A stretch of 64,000 nucleotides of DNA from Actinomycetes bacterium (GCA_021809495.1 JAKAZI010000001.1:1-64000); one strand, 5' to 3'. Positions 35,110 to 44,103 are shown, counted from the stretch's first letter. The notes: generated from the sequence alone by a model not told the origin. Program-made: numbers and translations.

Positions 35110-35663
35110 GCGTACGTCCACGTCTGAAGACCCGGTACGACGAGGAGATCCGCGCGGCGTTGCAGGCCGAGCTGGGTCTGGCCAACGTCATGCAGGTCCC
35201 ACGACTCGAGAAGATCGTCCTGAACTCGGGCGTCGGCCGCGCCACCCAGCAGGCCTCGCTGCTCGAGGGCGCCCAGCGCGACCTCGAGCTCATCACGGGC
35301 CAGAAGCCGATCGTCACCCGCGCGAAGAAGTCCATCGCGAGCTTCAAGCTGCGCGAGACCCAGCCGATCGGCGTCAAGGTGACGCTGCGCGGCGATCGGG
35401 CGTGGGAGTTCTTCGACCGGTTGATCAGCCTCGCGATCCCGCGCATCCGTGACTTCCGCGGTCTGTCGGCCAAGTCCTTCGACGGGCACGGGAACTACAC
35501 CTTTGGCATCAACGACCAGTTGATCTTCCCCGAGATCGACTACGACAAGATCGATGCGCCGCGTGGATTCGACATCACGATCGTCACCACGGCCGCGACC
35601 GACGAGCAGGGTCGCGCATTCCTGCGCGCCTACGGCTTCCCCTTCAAGCAGGAGACTCGATAG
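35106..35663 (+). CDS. rplE: 50S ribosomal protein L5
   Basis: Binds 5S rRNA in the central protuberance. The 185-residue product contains [35 protein letters not shown] and the [16 protein letters not shown] segment. The GTG at 35106, overlapping the rplX stop as GTGA, gives the standard length; an upstream ATG in frame would run through rplX. Confidence 0.95.
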   Translation: MSVRPRLKTRYDEEIRAALQAELGLANVMQVPRLEKIVLNSGVGRATQQASLLEGAQRDLELITGQKPIVTRAKKSIASFKLRETQPIGVKVTLRGDRAWEFFDRLISLAIPRIRDFRGLSAKSFDGHGNYTFGINDQLIFPEIDYDKIDAPRGFDITIVTTAATDEQGRAFLRAYGFPFKQETR

Positions 35664-35665
35664 AC

Positions 35666-35851
35666 ATGGCGAAGAAGTCGCTTCGAATCAAGCAGCAGCA
35701 GACCCCCAAGTTCTCGACGCGCGCCTACACGCGCTGCGAGCGCTGCGGCCGGCCGCGCTCGGTGTACCGCAAGTTCGGACTCTGCCGCATCTGCCTGCGC
35801 CAAATGGTGCACGCGGGTGAAGTGCCGGGTGTCACCAAGGCGAGTTGGTAG
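35666..35851 (+). CDS. rpsZ: 30S ribosomal protein S14, zinc-binding type
   Basis: The 61-residue short form of S14 with a complete zinc ribbon, C24, C27, C40 and C43. It is the usual actinobacterial S10-operon copy. It lies 2 bp after rplE and 8 bp before rpsH. Confidence 0.96.
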   Translation: MAKKSLRIKQQQTPKFSTRAYTRCERCGRPRSVYRKFGLCRICLRQMVHAGEVPGVTKASW

Positions 35852-35859
35852 GAGATCTC

Positions 35860-36264
35860 ATGACGATGACCGACCCGATCGCCGACATGCTCACGCGTAT
35901 TCGCAACGCGAACGCGGCCATGTTCGACCACGTATCCATGCCGAGTTCGAAGTTGAAGGAGAACCTCGCCACGCTGCTCCAGCGTGAGGGCTTCATCAAC
36001 AGCTTCACCGTGACTCGCACCGAGGGCAAGCCCGGCGCCACCCTGCGCATCGAGCTGAAGTACTCGGCCGACCGACAGAAGACCATCGTGGGCTTGAAGC
36101 GCGTCTCCAAGCCCGGTCTGCGTATCTACAAGAAGTCCGACCAGATGCCCAAGGTGCTCGGCGGCGTGGGCGTGGCCGTCGTCTCGACGAGCCACGGTCT
36201 CATGACCGACCGCGAAGCCCGCAAGGCGAAGCTGGGCGGCGAGGTGCTGTGTTATGTCTGGTAA
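35860..36264 (+). CDS. rpsH: 30S ribosomal protein S8
   Basis: Binds the central domain of 16S rRNA and regulates the spc operon in E. coli. The 134-residue product has [16 protein letters not shown] and ends with the conserved GGEVLCYVW. The ATG at 35860 follows TAGGAGAT; the in-frame ATG at 35845 within rpsZ is rejected. Confidence 0.96.
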   Translation: MTMTDPIADMLTRIRNANAAMFDHVSMPSSKLKENLATLLQREGFINSFTVTRTEGKPGATLRIELKYSADRQKTIVGLKRVSKPGLRIYKKSDQMPKVLGGVGVAVVSTSHGLMTDREARKAKLGGEVLCYVW

Positions 36265-36293
36265 CCGGCCCGTGAATCACCAGGAGGAAGCTC

Positions 36294-36833
36294 ATGTCGC
36301 GCATCGGTCGTAACCCGATCACGGTCCCCTCGACGGTCACCGTCGACGTGGTGGACAGCGTGGTGACGGTCGCCGGCCCCAACGGGACGATGACGCGCAC
36401 GCTGCCCGACGGGATCACGATCACCCGCGAGGGGGACGTGCTCGCCGTCGAGCGTCGCAACGACGAGACCCAGTACCGTGCCCTGCACGGACTCACCCGG
36501 ACCCTGGTCGCCAACATGGTCGTCGGCGTGACGACCGGCTGGACCAAGGAGCTCGAGATCATCGGCGTCGGTTACCGCGCGGCCGCCTCGGGCGCCGACG
36601 CGCTCGACCTGTCGCTCGGCTTCAGCCACCCGGTCAAGTTCACCGCGCCCGCCGGGGTCACCTTCGAGGTCCCCACGCCGACGCGCGTCGTCGTCAAGGG
36701 CGCCGACAAGGAAGTCGTCGGCCAGGTGGCCGCGACCATCCGCAAGATTCGTAAGCCCGAGCCCTACAAGGGCAAGGGTGTGCGCTACCTCGGTGAGAAG
36801 GTTCTGCGCAAGGCTGGAAAGGCGGCGAAGTAA
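36294..36833 (+). CDS. rplF: 50S ribosomal protein L6
   Basis: Binds near the sarcin-ricin loop. The 179-residue product begins [12 protein letters not shown] and contains the C-terminal [16 protein letters not shown] motif. It has a clear AGGAGG ribosome-binding site. It shares one base with rplR. Confidence 0.97.
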   Translation: MSRIGRNPITVPSTVTVDVVDSVVTVAGPNGTMTRTLPDGITITREGDVLAVERRNDETQYRALHGLTRTLVANMVVGVTTGWTKELEIIGVGYRAAASGADALDLSLGFSHPVKFTAPAGVTFEVPTPTRVVVKGADKEVVGQVAATIRKIRKPEPYKGKGVRYLGEKVLRKAGKAAK

Positions 36834-37189
36834 TGGCCCGTACGACTCGTGAACTCCGCCAGCGCCGTCACCGGCGACTGCGCAAGCACCTGGCCGGCAC
36901 GGCCGAGCGGCCCCGCGTCGCCCTGAGCCGCTCCAACCGCCACATCTCGGCCCAGATCATCGACGACGACGCGGGCCGCACGCTCGCCGCCGCCTCGTCG
37001 GTGGAGACCTCGCTGCGCAGCGTCTCGGGTGGCAACATCGAGGGCGCCAAGGCCGTCGCGGCGGTGCTCGCCGAGCGGGCCCAGGCCGCCAACATCACCA
37101 CCGTGGTCTTTGACCGCGGGGGTTTCGACTACCACGGGCGCGTCGCCGCCTTCGCCGACGCGCTGCGTCAGGCCGGACTGGAGTTCTAA
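36833..37189 (+). CDS. rplR: 50S ribosomal protein L18
   Basis: 5S rRNA-binding protein. The 118-residue product has [24 protein letters not shown]-type N-terminal rRNA-binding residues and [23 protein letters not shown] near the end. TAATG overlaps on both sides indicate coupled translation. Confidence 0.96.
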   Translation: MARTTRELRQRRHRRLRKHLAGTAERPRVALSRSNRHISAQIIDDDAGRTLAAASSVETSLRSVSGGNIEGAKAVAAVLAERAQAANITTVVFDRGGFDYHGRVAAFADALRQAGLEF

Positions 37190-37746
37190 TGGATCTGGAA
37201 CAGTACGAAGAGCGGACCATCAAGGTCAACCGCGTGTCCAAGGTCGTCAAGGGTGGTCGTCGGTTCTCCTTCACCGCATTGATGGTGATCGGTGACGGCA
37301 ACGGCCGCGTCGGTCTGGGCTACGGCAAGGCCAAGGAGGCCGGTCTGGCCGTGCAGAAGGGACTCGAAGAGGCTCGCAAGAACATCTTCGAGGTGCCCCT
37401 CGCCGGGTCCACGATCGTCTACCCGGTGATCGGCAGCTCCGGCGCCGGTCGCGTGCTGATGAAGCCCGCCGCGCCCGGTACCGGTGTGATCGCCGGCGGC
37501 GCCGCGCGCGCCATCCTCGAGATGGCCGGCGTGAAGGACATCATCGCCAAGTCGTTGGGCTCGTCCAACGGCATCAACGTCGCCCACGCGACCATCGAGG
37601 GGCTCAAGCAGTTGCGCCGCCCCGAGCGCATCGCCGCCCAGCGTGGAAAGGCCCTCGACGAGGTCATCCCGTCGGGGACGCTTCGCGCCTACCGCGAACG
37701 CCAGCGTGAGGGCGACCTGTTCAAGACGGAGACCACGCATGGCTAA
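37189..37746 (+). CDS. rpsE: 30S ribosomal protein S5
   Basis: Fidelity and mRNA-entry protein. The 185-residue product shows [16 protein letters not shown] and the [13 protein letters not shown] and [16 protein letters not shown] motifs. It overlaps rpmD by 8 bp. Confidence 0.97.
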   Translation: MDLEQYEERTIKVNRVSKVVKGGRRFSFTALMVIGDGNGRVGLGYGKAKEAGLAVQKGLEEARKNIFEVPLAGSTIVYPVIGSSGAGRVLMKPAAPGTGVIAGGAARAILEMAGVKDIIAKSLGSSNGINVAHATIEGLKQLRRPERIAAQRGKALDEVIPSGTLRAYRERQREGDLFKTETTHG

Positions 37747-37924
37747 GTTGAAGGTGACCCAAGTCCGATCGTCGATCGCCACCAAGCCCAAGCACCGCGG
37801 CACGCTGCGCGCGCTCGGGCTGCGCGGCATCGGCCAGTCCAACGTGCTGCCCGACCGTCCCGAGATTCACGGGATGATCGCCCGCGTGCCGCACCTGATC
37901 ACCGTAGAAGAGGTGGCTGAATGA
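37739..37924 (+). CDS. rpmD: 50S ribosomal protein L30
   Basis: A 61-residue large-subunit protein with [25 protein letters not shown], the standard L30 pattern. The start is the ATG at 37739 inside the end of rpsE. Its stop overlaps the rplO start as ATGA. Confidence 0.95.
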   Translation: MAKLKVTQVRSSIATKPKHRGTLRALGLRGIGQSNVLPDRPEIHGMIARVPHLITVEEVAE

Positions 37925-38406
37925 AGTTGCACGATCTCCAGGCCCCCGCCGGCTCCAAGCACCGCAAGAAGATCGTCGGTCGCGGTATCGGCGGACACGG
38001 CGGCAAGACCGCCGGCCGCGGCACCAAGGGTCAGAAGGCCCGCCGCCAGATCCCCGCGGGCTTCGAGGGTGGCCAGCTGCCCCTGATGCAGCGCATCCCC
38101 AAGCTCAAGGGCTTCACGAACCCGTTCCGCGTGGAGTACACGCCCGTCAACCTCGACGCGATCACCGCGCTCGGGGCCGACGTCGTCACGCCCGAGGTGC
38201 TCGTCGCCAACGGGCTGGCGCGAAAGAACGACCTCGTGAAGGTGCTCGGTCGCGGCTCACTCGACAAGGCGGTCTCAATCTCGGCGCACGGATTCTCGGC
38301 GTCGGCTCGCAGCGCCATCGAGGCGGCCGGTGGCAGCGTCACCGTCTTGGACAAGCCCTTCGCGGTTCGTCCGCCGGCCTCCGGCAACCAGCACCAGAAC
38401 CGCTAG
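37921..38406 (+). CDS. rplO: 50S ribosomal protein L15
   Basis: Late assembly protein of the large subunit. The 161-residue product contains the glycine-rich RGIGGHGGKTAGRGTKGQKAR region and PKLKGFTNPFRVEY. It is followed 9 bp later by secY. Confidence 0.97.
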   Translation: MKLHDLQAPAGSKHRKKIVGRGIGGHGGKTAGRGTKGQKARRQIPAGFEGGQLPLMQRIPKLKGFTNPFRVEYTPVNLDAITALGADVVTPEVLVANGLARKNDLVKVLGRGSLDKAVSISAHGFSASARSAIEAAGGSVTVLDKPFAVRPPASGNQHQNR

Positions 38407-38415
38407 GGCGTCGTC

Positions 38416-39705
38416 GTGCTGCGTCGACTCGCGAACATCTTTCGCGTACCGGACCTTCGCAACAAGGTCATCTTCACGGTCGCGATCATCTGCCTCTACC
38501 AGCTCGGCGCCAACCTGCCCATCCCCGGGGTCAGTTGGTCCCAGGTCCAGGTGCTCCAGTCCAAGGCCGGCGCGTCGGGCGTGCTCGGCTTCTTGAACCT
38601 GTTCAGTGGCGGGGCGCTCACGCGCCTCGCGGTCTTCGGCCTCGGGGTCATGCCCTACATCACGAGCTCCATCGTGATCCAGCTGCTCACCACCGTCATC
38701 CCCAAGCTGACCGAGTGGCGTGACCAGGGCGCCGTGGGCGAGAAGCGCATCACCCAGACGACGCGCTACCTCACCATCGGCCTGGCGCTGCTGCAGTCGA
38801 CCGGCCTGATCTACGCCTTCCACGGCCACGACCAGGCCCTGCTCGGCTTCAACATCGACCTGATCCCCCGGTTCAACCTGTGGCTGGGCCTGTTCATGGT
38901 GGCCATCATGACCGCCGGGACGGCCTTCGTGATGTGGCTCGCCGAGTTGATCACCCAGCGCGGCGTCGGCCAGGGGATGAGCCTCTTGATCTTCGCGAAC
39001 GTCGTGGCGGGCCTGCCCTCGGGCGGTCGCGCGGTCTACGCCGAGGGCGGGCCGGTCAAGTTCTACACCATCGTGGTCATCTCGATCGCCCTGCTGGTGC
39101 TCATCGTCTTCATGGACAACGGCCAGCGCCGGATCCCGGTCACCTTCGCGCGACGGGTCGTCGGGCGCAAGGAGATGGGCGGTAATTCGACCTACATCCC
39201 CTTGAAGGTGAACCAGTCGGGCGTGATCCCGATCATCTTCGCCTCCTCGGTGCTCTACATCCCGGTCCTGTTGTCCAACGTCGTGCCGTGGACGGGCTTC
39301 CAGCACTTCGTCAACTCGTCGTTGCAGCCGACCAGCTTCTTCTACATCCTCTCGGACTTCGCGCTCATCTTGGCCTTCACGTTCTTCTACGTGTACATCG
39401 CCTTCGAGCCCCACCAGCAGGCCGAGTTGCTGCGCCAGCAGGGCGGCTTCGTCCCGGGCATCCGCCCGGGCCTGCCGACCGAGAAGTACTTCGCCAAGAT
39501 GCTCTCGCGCATCACCACGGTCGGCGCGGTCTTCCTCGCCGGCGTCGCGGTGGTGCCCGCGGTCCTGATGGCGCTGTGGCACATCAACCGCTTCCCGTAC
39601 TACGGCACGACCTTGCTGATCGCGGTCGGCGTCGCGCTCGAGACGATGCGCCAGATCGACAGCCAGCTCATGATGCGCAACTACGAAGGGTTCCTCAAGC
39701 GCTGA
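38416..39705 (+). CDS. secY: Preprotein translocase subunit SecY
   Basis: Forms the protein-conducting channel with SecE. The 429-residue product has ten hydrophobic segments and the conserved LNLFSGGALTRLAVFGLGVMPYI region and the cytoplasmic loop EPHQQAELLRQQGGFVPGIRPG. The start is GTG at 38416. It is the normal last-third member of this operon, followed by adk. Confidence 0.97.
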   Translation: MLRRLANIFRVPDLRNKVIFTVAIICLYQLGANLPIPGVSWSQVQVLQSKAGASGVLGFLNLFSGGALTRLAVFGLGVMPYITSSIVIQLLTTVIPKLTEWRDQGAVGEKRITQTTRYLTIGLALLQSTGLIYAFHGHDQALLGFNIDLIPRFNLWLGLFMVAIMTAGTAFVMWLAELITQRGVGQGMSLLIFANVVAGLPSGGRAVYAEGGPVKFYTIVVISIALLVLIVFMDNGQRRIPVTFARRVVGRKEMGGNSTYIPLKVNQSGVIPIIFASSVLYIPVLLSNVVPWTGFQHFVNSSLQPTSFFYILSDFALILAFTFFYVYIAFEPHQQAELLRQQGGFVPGIRPGLPTEKYFAKMLSRITTVGAVFLAGVAVVPAVLMALWHINRFPYYGTTLLIAVGVALETMRQIDSQLMMRNYEGFLKR

Positions 39706-39706
39706 C

Positions 39707-40363
39707 ATGGCCCGGTTGATCCTCGTCGTCCTGGGTAAACAGGGAGCCGGTAAGGGCACCCAGTGCAAGCGGCTGGCCGAGCGGTACTCCATTCCGCACG
39801 TGTCCACCGGCGACATGCTGCGCGCGGCCGTGAAGGCCGGCACGCCCGTCGGGCGTGACGTCGCCGCCGTGCTCGAGGCCGGCGAGCTCGTCTCGGACGA
39901 CCTCGTGAACCGGTTGGTCGCAGAGCGCTTCGCCCAGCCCGACGCGGCCGCGGGCGCCCTGCTCGACGGCTTTCCGCGCACCTTCGCCCAGGCCGCGGCC
40001 CTCGAGGCCATCCTCGGTGCCGACGGCGTCAAGCTCTGCGTGAACCTCGAGGTGTCGGTCGAACTGGTGACCCGGCGTCTTTCGGCGCGACGGGTCTGCG
40101 TCGACTGCGGGGCGATCTACACCGACACCGACCCCGAGGCCGTGTCGGGCGTCTGCTCGAACTGCGGGGGCCAGGTGGTCCAGCGCGCCGACGACCAGCC
40201 CGGGGCCATCCGCAGCCGCCTCGAGGCCTACGAGCGCGACACCGCGCCGCTGCTCGACTTCTACGCCGAGCGCGACCTGCTCGTCACGGTCGACGGCTCG
40301 CTCGATCCCGACGAGGTCACGGCGTCGATCCTCGCCGTGATCGACGAACGGCTCTCGCGATGA
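39707..40363 (+). CDS. adk: Adenylate kinase
   Basis: Interconverts ATP + AMP with 2 ADP. The 218-residue long-form enzyme has the P-loop GKQGAGKGT at 10-18 and the LID domain with a complete four-cysteine zinc site, C131, C134, C150 and C153. Many actinobacterial enzymes lack the LID insertion, so this zinc form is worth noting. It overlaps map by 4 bp. Confidence 0.97.
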   Translation: MARLILVVLGKQGAGKGTQCKRLAERYSIPHVSTGDMLRAAVKAGTPVGRDVAAVLEAGELVSDDLVNRLVAERFAQPDAAAGALLDGFPRTFAQAAALEAILGADGVKLCVNLEVSVELVTRRLSARRVCVDCGAIYTDTDPEAVSGVCSNCGGQVVQRADDQPGAIRSRLEAYERDTAPLLDFYAERDLLVTVDGSLDPDEVTASILAVIDERLSR

Positions 40364-41100
40364 GGCGTTCGCCCGACGAACTGGCCAAGATGCGCAAGGC
40401 CGGCCGGGTCGTCGCCGAGATCCACGAGGCCACCCGCGCCGCGATCCGCCCGGGCGTCACGACGGCCGAGCTGAACGAGGTGGCCGCGGCCGTGCTCGAG
40501 AAGCGCCACGCGCGCTCGAACTTTCTTAACTACAACGGCTTTCCCGCGGTGATCTGCACGAGCCCCAACGACATGATCGTCCACGGGATCCCCGGCGACG
40601 TCGTGCTGCACGAGGGCGACATCATCTCGGTGGACTGCGGCGCGATCGTCGAGGGCTACCACGGCGACGCCGCCTACACGACCGGGGTCGGTGCGATCAG
40701 CGCCGAGGCGAAACGCCTCATCGAGGTGACCGAGCGTTCCCTCTGGGCCGGCATCGACCAGCTCGTGGTCGGCAACCGGCTCCACGAGGTCGGCCGCGCG
40801 GTCCAGCGCGTCGCCGAGGCGGCCGGGTACGGGGTGGTGCGCGAGTACGTCGGCCACGCCATCGGCACCGAGATGCACGAGAACCCCCAGGTGCCCAACT
40901 ACTGGCCCGGCACGCCCGGTCCGACCCTGAAGAGTGGCATGGTCTTCGCCATCGAGCCGATGGTCAACGTCGGAACCTACGACACCTACACGCTCGACGA
41001 CGGCTGGAGCGTCATGACGGCCGACGGGTCGCTGTCGGCGCACTTCGAACACACCATCGCGGTGACCGACGACGGCCCCGAGGTCTTCACCGTCCTCTAG
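40360..41100 (+). CDS. map: Methionine aminopeptidase type I
   Basis: Removes the initiator methionine from nascent proteins. The 246-residue product has all five metal ligands, D92, D103, H166, E199 and E230, plus H75. It overlaps adk by 4 bp. In many bacteria infA follows directly; here a four-gene block on the other strand intervenes, and the map stop shares CTAG with the first of these genes. Confidence 0.96.
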   Translation: MRRSPDELAKMRKAGRVVAEIHEATRAAIRPGVTTAELNEVAAAVLEKRHARSNFLNYNGFPAVICTSPNDMIVHGIPGDVVLHEGDIISVDCGAIVEGYHGDAAYTTGVGAISAEAKRLIEVTERSLWAGIDQLVVGNRLHEVGRAVQRVAEAAGYGVVREYVGHAIGTEMHENPQVPNYWPGTPGPTLKSGMVFAIEPMVNVGTYDTYTLDDGWSVMTADGSLSAHFEHTIAVTDDGPEVFTVL

Positions 41101-41771
41101 TCGCTGACTCCGAGCACGCTCGCGAGGCGCGCCATCGCGGCGGCGGTTCGCTCGCCCCACCAGAAGAGGTCGCGGCCGTCCACGTAGCGAACCGGGGCCA
41201 CGGTCTCGAGTTCGGCGCGGTGGCGCTCGGCGAAGGGGTAGGGCTCGCTCGGCGCGAGCACCAGGTCGGGACGGGTCGCCGCCATCTCGTCGAGGCCGAC
41301 GTGCGGGTAGGCCCCCCGGTGCGCGAGGGCGTTCTCGAATCCGAGGTGGGCGAGCAGGGACGATCCGTAGGTCGGCGCGCCGAGCGCGATCCAGGGCCGG
41401 CGCCAGATGGGCACGACCACGCGGTGGCGCGGCGCTCGGGGTGCGGCCCGACGCGTCGCCGCCCAGGGGTGGCCGACCACCTCGGCGAGCGCGGCCAGCT
41501 CACGGTCGACGTCGGCGAGGCTGCGCACGGCCGTCGCGTGCACGGCCAGTCCCCGCGCGAGCAAGGCGTCGTAGTCCTCGCGCCGGTTCTCCTCCTCGTC
41601 GAGCACGACGAGGTCGGGCGCGAGCGCGACGATGGCCTCGAGGTCCGGGTCCTTCGTCCCCCCGACGCGCGCCACCCCCGCCACGTCACAGAACCGGGTC
41701 ACGGCGACCGGGCGCCGACCCCACGCCTCGAGGGTCTCGCTCACCGAGGGGACCAGGCTGACGACGCGCAC
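41097..41771 (-). CDS. BtuF/FecB-like helical-backbone binding protein without signal peptide
   Basis: The 224-residue product resembles cobalamin- or iron-complex-binding proteins of ABC importers: RVVSLVPSVSETLEAWG at the start, the LAPDLVVLDEEENR pattern and a helical backbone, then a second lobe with GLDEMAATRPDLVLAPSEPYPF. There is no signal peptide or lipobox, so it appears cytoplasmic, unlike typical importer proteins. It begins at a GTG directly after the stop of the DevR-like regulator gene and is probably co-transcribed. No transporter genes are adjacent. The ligand is unknown. Confidence 0.75.
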   Translation of the reverse strand: MRVVSLVPSVSETLEAWGRRPVAVTRFCDVAGVARVGGTKDPDLEAIVALAPDLVVLDEEENRREDYDALLARGLAVHATAVRSLADVDRELAALAEVVGHPWAATRRAAPRAPRHRVVVPIWRRPWIALGAPTYGSSLLAHLGFENALAHRGAYPHVGLDEMAATRPDLVLAPSEPYPFAERHRAELETVAPVRYVDGRDLFWWGERTAAAMARLASVLGVSD

Positions 41772-42416
41772 CTAGGGCTCGGGGTGGGCCCGGTCGTGGT
41801 AGCGCTGGGCGAAGAGCGCGGCCTCGGTGCGCCGCTGGAAGCCGAGCTTGGCGAGCAGGTTCGACACGTAGTTCTTCACGGTCTTTTCCGCGAGGAACAT
41901 CTCGGCGGCGATCTCGCGGTTGGAGAGGCCCTCACTCAGCAGCTCCAGGATCCGGCGCTCCTGGTGGCTCAGGCTCTCGAGGCGGATGTCCTCGGTGATC
42001 TGGCGGCGCAGGCGCTCGCGGGCCCGTTCGATCTGGTCGCTACTGAGCAGCATCTCGCCGTTGGCGACGCGGCGAATCGAGTCCACCAGGTCGTCGCCGC
42101 GCACGTTCTTCAAGACGTAGCCCTTGGCCCCGGCGAGCACCGAGGCCGACATGGCCTCGTTGTCCGCGAAGGACGTGAGCATCAGGCACGCGAGGTCGAT
42201 GCGCCGATCGCGCAGCGTGCGACAGAGGTCGACCCCGCTGCCGTCGGGCAGGCGCACGTCGAGCACGGCCACGTCGATGGCGTCGACGTCGACGGACTCG
42301 GCCTCCTCGACCGAGGCGGCCTCGGCCACGACCGACAGGTCGTCGTGGGCCTCGAGCAACTCGCGCAGACCCCGGCGCACGATCTCGTGGTCGTCGACCA
42401 GGAGCAGCCGGATCAC
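41772..42416 (-). CDS. DevR/DosR-like response regulator (NarL family)
   Basis: A 214-residue regulator: receiver domain 1-120 with phosphorylatable D53 (LDVRLPDGSG) and K103, and a LuxR-type helix-turn-helix at about 147-205 containing SNREIAAEMFLAEKTVKNYV, very close to the DNA-recognition helix of mycobacterial DosR. The GTG at 42416 is preferred because it gives the usual MIRLLLVDDHE start one base after the kinase stop; an ATG at 42458 is the alternative. Partner kinase is the upstream gene. Candidate binding sites occur upstream of this operon and of the sulfur operon. Confidence 0.85.
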   Translation of the reverse strand: MIRLLLVDDHEIVRRGLRELLEAHDDLSVVAEAASVEEAESVDVDAIDVAVLDVRLPDGSGVDLCRTLRDRRIDLACLMLTSFADNEAMSASVLAGAKGYVLKNVRGDDLVDSIRRVANGEMLLSSDQIERARERLRRQITEDIRLESLSHQERRILELLSEGLSNREIAAEMFLAEKTVKNYVSNLLAKLGFQRRTEAALFAQRYHDRAHPEP

Positions 42417-42417
42417 G

Positions 42418-43569
42418 TCAGTCCTGTCTGAGGGCGGTCCATCGAACCAGTGTGCCACGCCCGGGCTCGGATTCGAACGTGGCGTCGCCGCCGAGCTCGC
42501 GCGCCCGGCTGCGCATGTTGCGAAGCCCCCGTCCGGGGCCGACGGGGGCGGTGAACCCGACGCCGTTGTCGCGCACGCTCAGCACGAGCATCGGCCCCTC
42601 GACGGCGAGGGTGACCTCGGCCTCGCTCGCGCGGGCGTGGCGAGCGACGTTAGAGAGCGCCTCGCGCAGCGCCTGGAGGGCGTGGCGGGCACAGCGCGTC
42701 GAGAGCTCGAGGTCGGCCTCGTTGGGCAGGCGCAGCGTGACCTTGATGCCGAGGCGCGTGGCGACCTCGTCGGACATCGCGCGCAGGCGCGCCACGAGGT
42801 TCGTGCCGTCCACGTCGTCCTGGTCGATCTCGAAGATCGTCGTGCGGATCTCGTGGATGGTCGTGTCCAGTTCGTCCACCGCGCGGTTGATCCGCTCGCG
42901 ATCGGCCTCGTTCAGGGTGGAGCGCAGCGTGATCTGCAGGGCGAGCCCGACGCCGAAGAGCCGCTGGATCACGGTGTCGTGCAGGTCGCGCGCGAGTCGC
43001 TCGCGCTCTTCGCCGAGGGTGAGCTCGCGCAGGTGGTGGCGGATCGTGGCCTGGTCGATCACGAGGCCCGCCGCGCGGCCGAAGGCCTCGACCAGGATCT
43101 CGTCCTCCTCGTCGAAGGGTCGTCCGTCGGTCCGATCGGTCAGGTAGAGGTTGCCAAAGACGTGGCCGTCGGCGCTCGTGACCGGAACGCCGAGGAAGTT
43201 GGTCATCACCGGGTGGTGCGCGGGGAAGCCGGCTGCGCCCCCGTGGTGCGCGAGGTCCTCCACGCGCACCGGCGCGCCGCCGAGGATCGTCTCGCCGAGC
43301 ACGCCGCGCCCGTGGGGGGCGGCGCCGATGCGTTCGCGCAGTTCGTCGTCGACGCCGTAGGTCACGAAGCGCGAGAGGGTAGCGCCGTCTCTCCCGACCA
43401 CGCCGAGGGCGCCGTAGCGGGCCCCGACGAGCTGGCTCGCGGTCTCGACGATCAGCGTCAGCAGGTCCGAGAGGTCCGCGTCGGTCTCGATAAGCATGAT
43501 CGCGTCGATCAACGCGTGGAGCCTCGCAGGATCGGTGATCCGATGAAAGGGCACGCCCGATTCTCCCAC
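42418..43569 (-). CDS. DevS/DosS-like GAF sensor histidine kinase
   Basis: A soluble 383-residue kinase with one GAF domain (about 32-180), a HisKA_3 dimerisation domain with phospho-accepting H197 in ARDLHDTV, and an HATPase domain with N307 (SNVARHA), D334/G336 (DNGVGF) and GRGLRNM. The GAF segment GFPAHHPVMTNFLGVPV (114-130) and FGNLYLTDRTDG closely resemble the heme-binding GAF of DosS, so H119 is a candidate heme ligand. DosS has two GAF domains; here only one is present. It is followed by the response regulator after one base. Confidence 0.87.
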   Translation of the reverse strand: MGESGVPFHRITDPARLHALIDAIMLIETDADLSDLLTLIVETASQLVGARYGALGVVGRDGATLSRFVTYGVDDELRERIGAAPHGRGVLGETILGGAPVRVEDLAHHGGAAGFPAHHPVMTNFLGVPVTSADGHVFGNLYLTDRTDGRPFDEEDEILVEAFGRAAGLVIDQATIRHHLRELTLGEERERLARDLHDTVIQRLFGVGLALQITLRSTLNEADRERINRAVDELDTTIHEIRTTIFEIDQDDVDGTNLVARLRAMSDEVATRLGIKVTLRLPNEADLELSTRCARHALQALREALSNVARHARASEAEVTLAVEGPMLVLSVRDNGVGFTAPVGPGRGLRNMRSRARELGGDATFESEPGRGTLVRWTALRQD

Positions 43570-43581
43570 ACCGCGTAGCGG

Positions 43582-43977
43582 TTACCCGATCCGTTCCCCC
43601 GAGATGATCGTGAGCGGCAGGGCGATGATCGACGCCCCACCGGCCACCGCGCGGGTGAGGGCCACCGAGAGCGCGGGCTCCCCGGCGGGCACCGCCGCGA
43701 TCCCCGAGGCCATGACCGCCCAGGTGGCCCCGTCGGGCTCGAGGCCGTCGATCTGGACCGAGAGGACGTCGCCGCGTCGCGCGGCGACCACGACGGCCTC
43801 CTCGGCGCTGGCGAGCAGGAGTTCGTGGTCGTCGACCACGGCGATGCGGGCCGGCAGGGCCGCGGGCAGGCAGCGCACGGAGATCACGACCCGGGCGTAG
43901 TCGGCGTGGCGCAGCAGGCCCAGGCACTCGTCGCGCGGTATCGTGGCGCGTCGCACGCGGTCCCCCGGTACACTCAT
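43582..43977 (-). CDS. Small pyridoxamine 5'-phosphate oxidase-like protein
   Basis: A 131-residue protein resembling split-barrel flavin-binding proteins found in DosR-type regulons of mycobacteria: IPRDECLGLLRHADYARVVIS at the start, then LPAALPARIAVVDDHELLLAS. Cofactor (FMN, F420 or heme) is uncertain. It is the first gene of the operon, 12 bp upstream of the kinase, and is likely leaderless with CATGCT 6 bp before its ATG. Distant from pdxH at the other end of the window. Confidence 0.65.
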   Translation of the reverse strand: MSVPGDRVRRATIPRDECLGLLRHADYARVVISVRCLPAALPARIAVVDDHELLLASAEEAVVVAARRGDVLSVQIDGLEPDGATWAVMASGIAAVPAGEPALSVALTRAVAGGASIIALPLTIISGERIG

Positions 43978-43983
43978 GCAACC

Positions 43984-43989
43984 AGCATG
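43984..43989 (-). promoter_or_regulatory. -10-like hexamer of the two-component operon
   Basis: CATGCT on the minus strand, 6 bp before the ATG at 43977. It is weaker than the TANNNT hexamers elsewhere but has the same spacing. Confidence 0.3.
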
Positions 43990-44013
43990 AACCGAGTTTC
44001 TCCACCCTCACTA

Positions 44014-44027
44014 GGGCCGGGGGTCAC
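44014..44027. promoter_or_regulatory. Weak DosR-box-like site upstream of the two-component operon
   Basis: The sequence GGGCC-GGGG-GTCAC fits GGGNC-N4-GNCCC at seven of eight fixed positions. Its centre (44020.5) is 43.5 bp upstream of the predicted start at 43977, a class II activator position. It could be autoregulatory. Confidence 0.3.
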
Positions 44028-44075
44028 TTTTTGGACCCGTGGACGGCGCGTGCGCGGCCCCGTGGGTCCGCGCTT

Positions 44076-44103
44076 TTGCGTTCGGTGAAAAAAACGGTAG
44101 AAT
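44076..44103 (+). promoter_or_regulatory. Candidate promoter of the infA operon
   Basis: TAGAAT (44098-44103) with TTGCGT (44076-44081) 16 bp upstream, in an A-rich stretch. Transcription would begin about 75 bp before infA. Confidence 0.5.
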
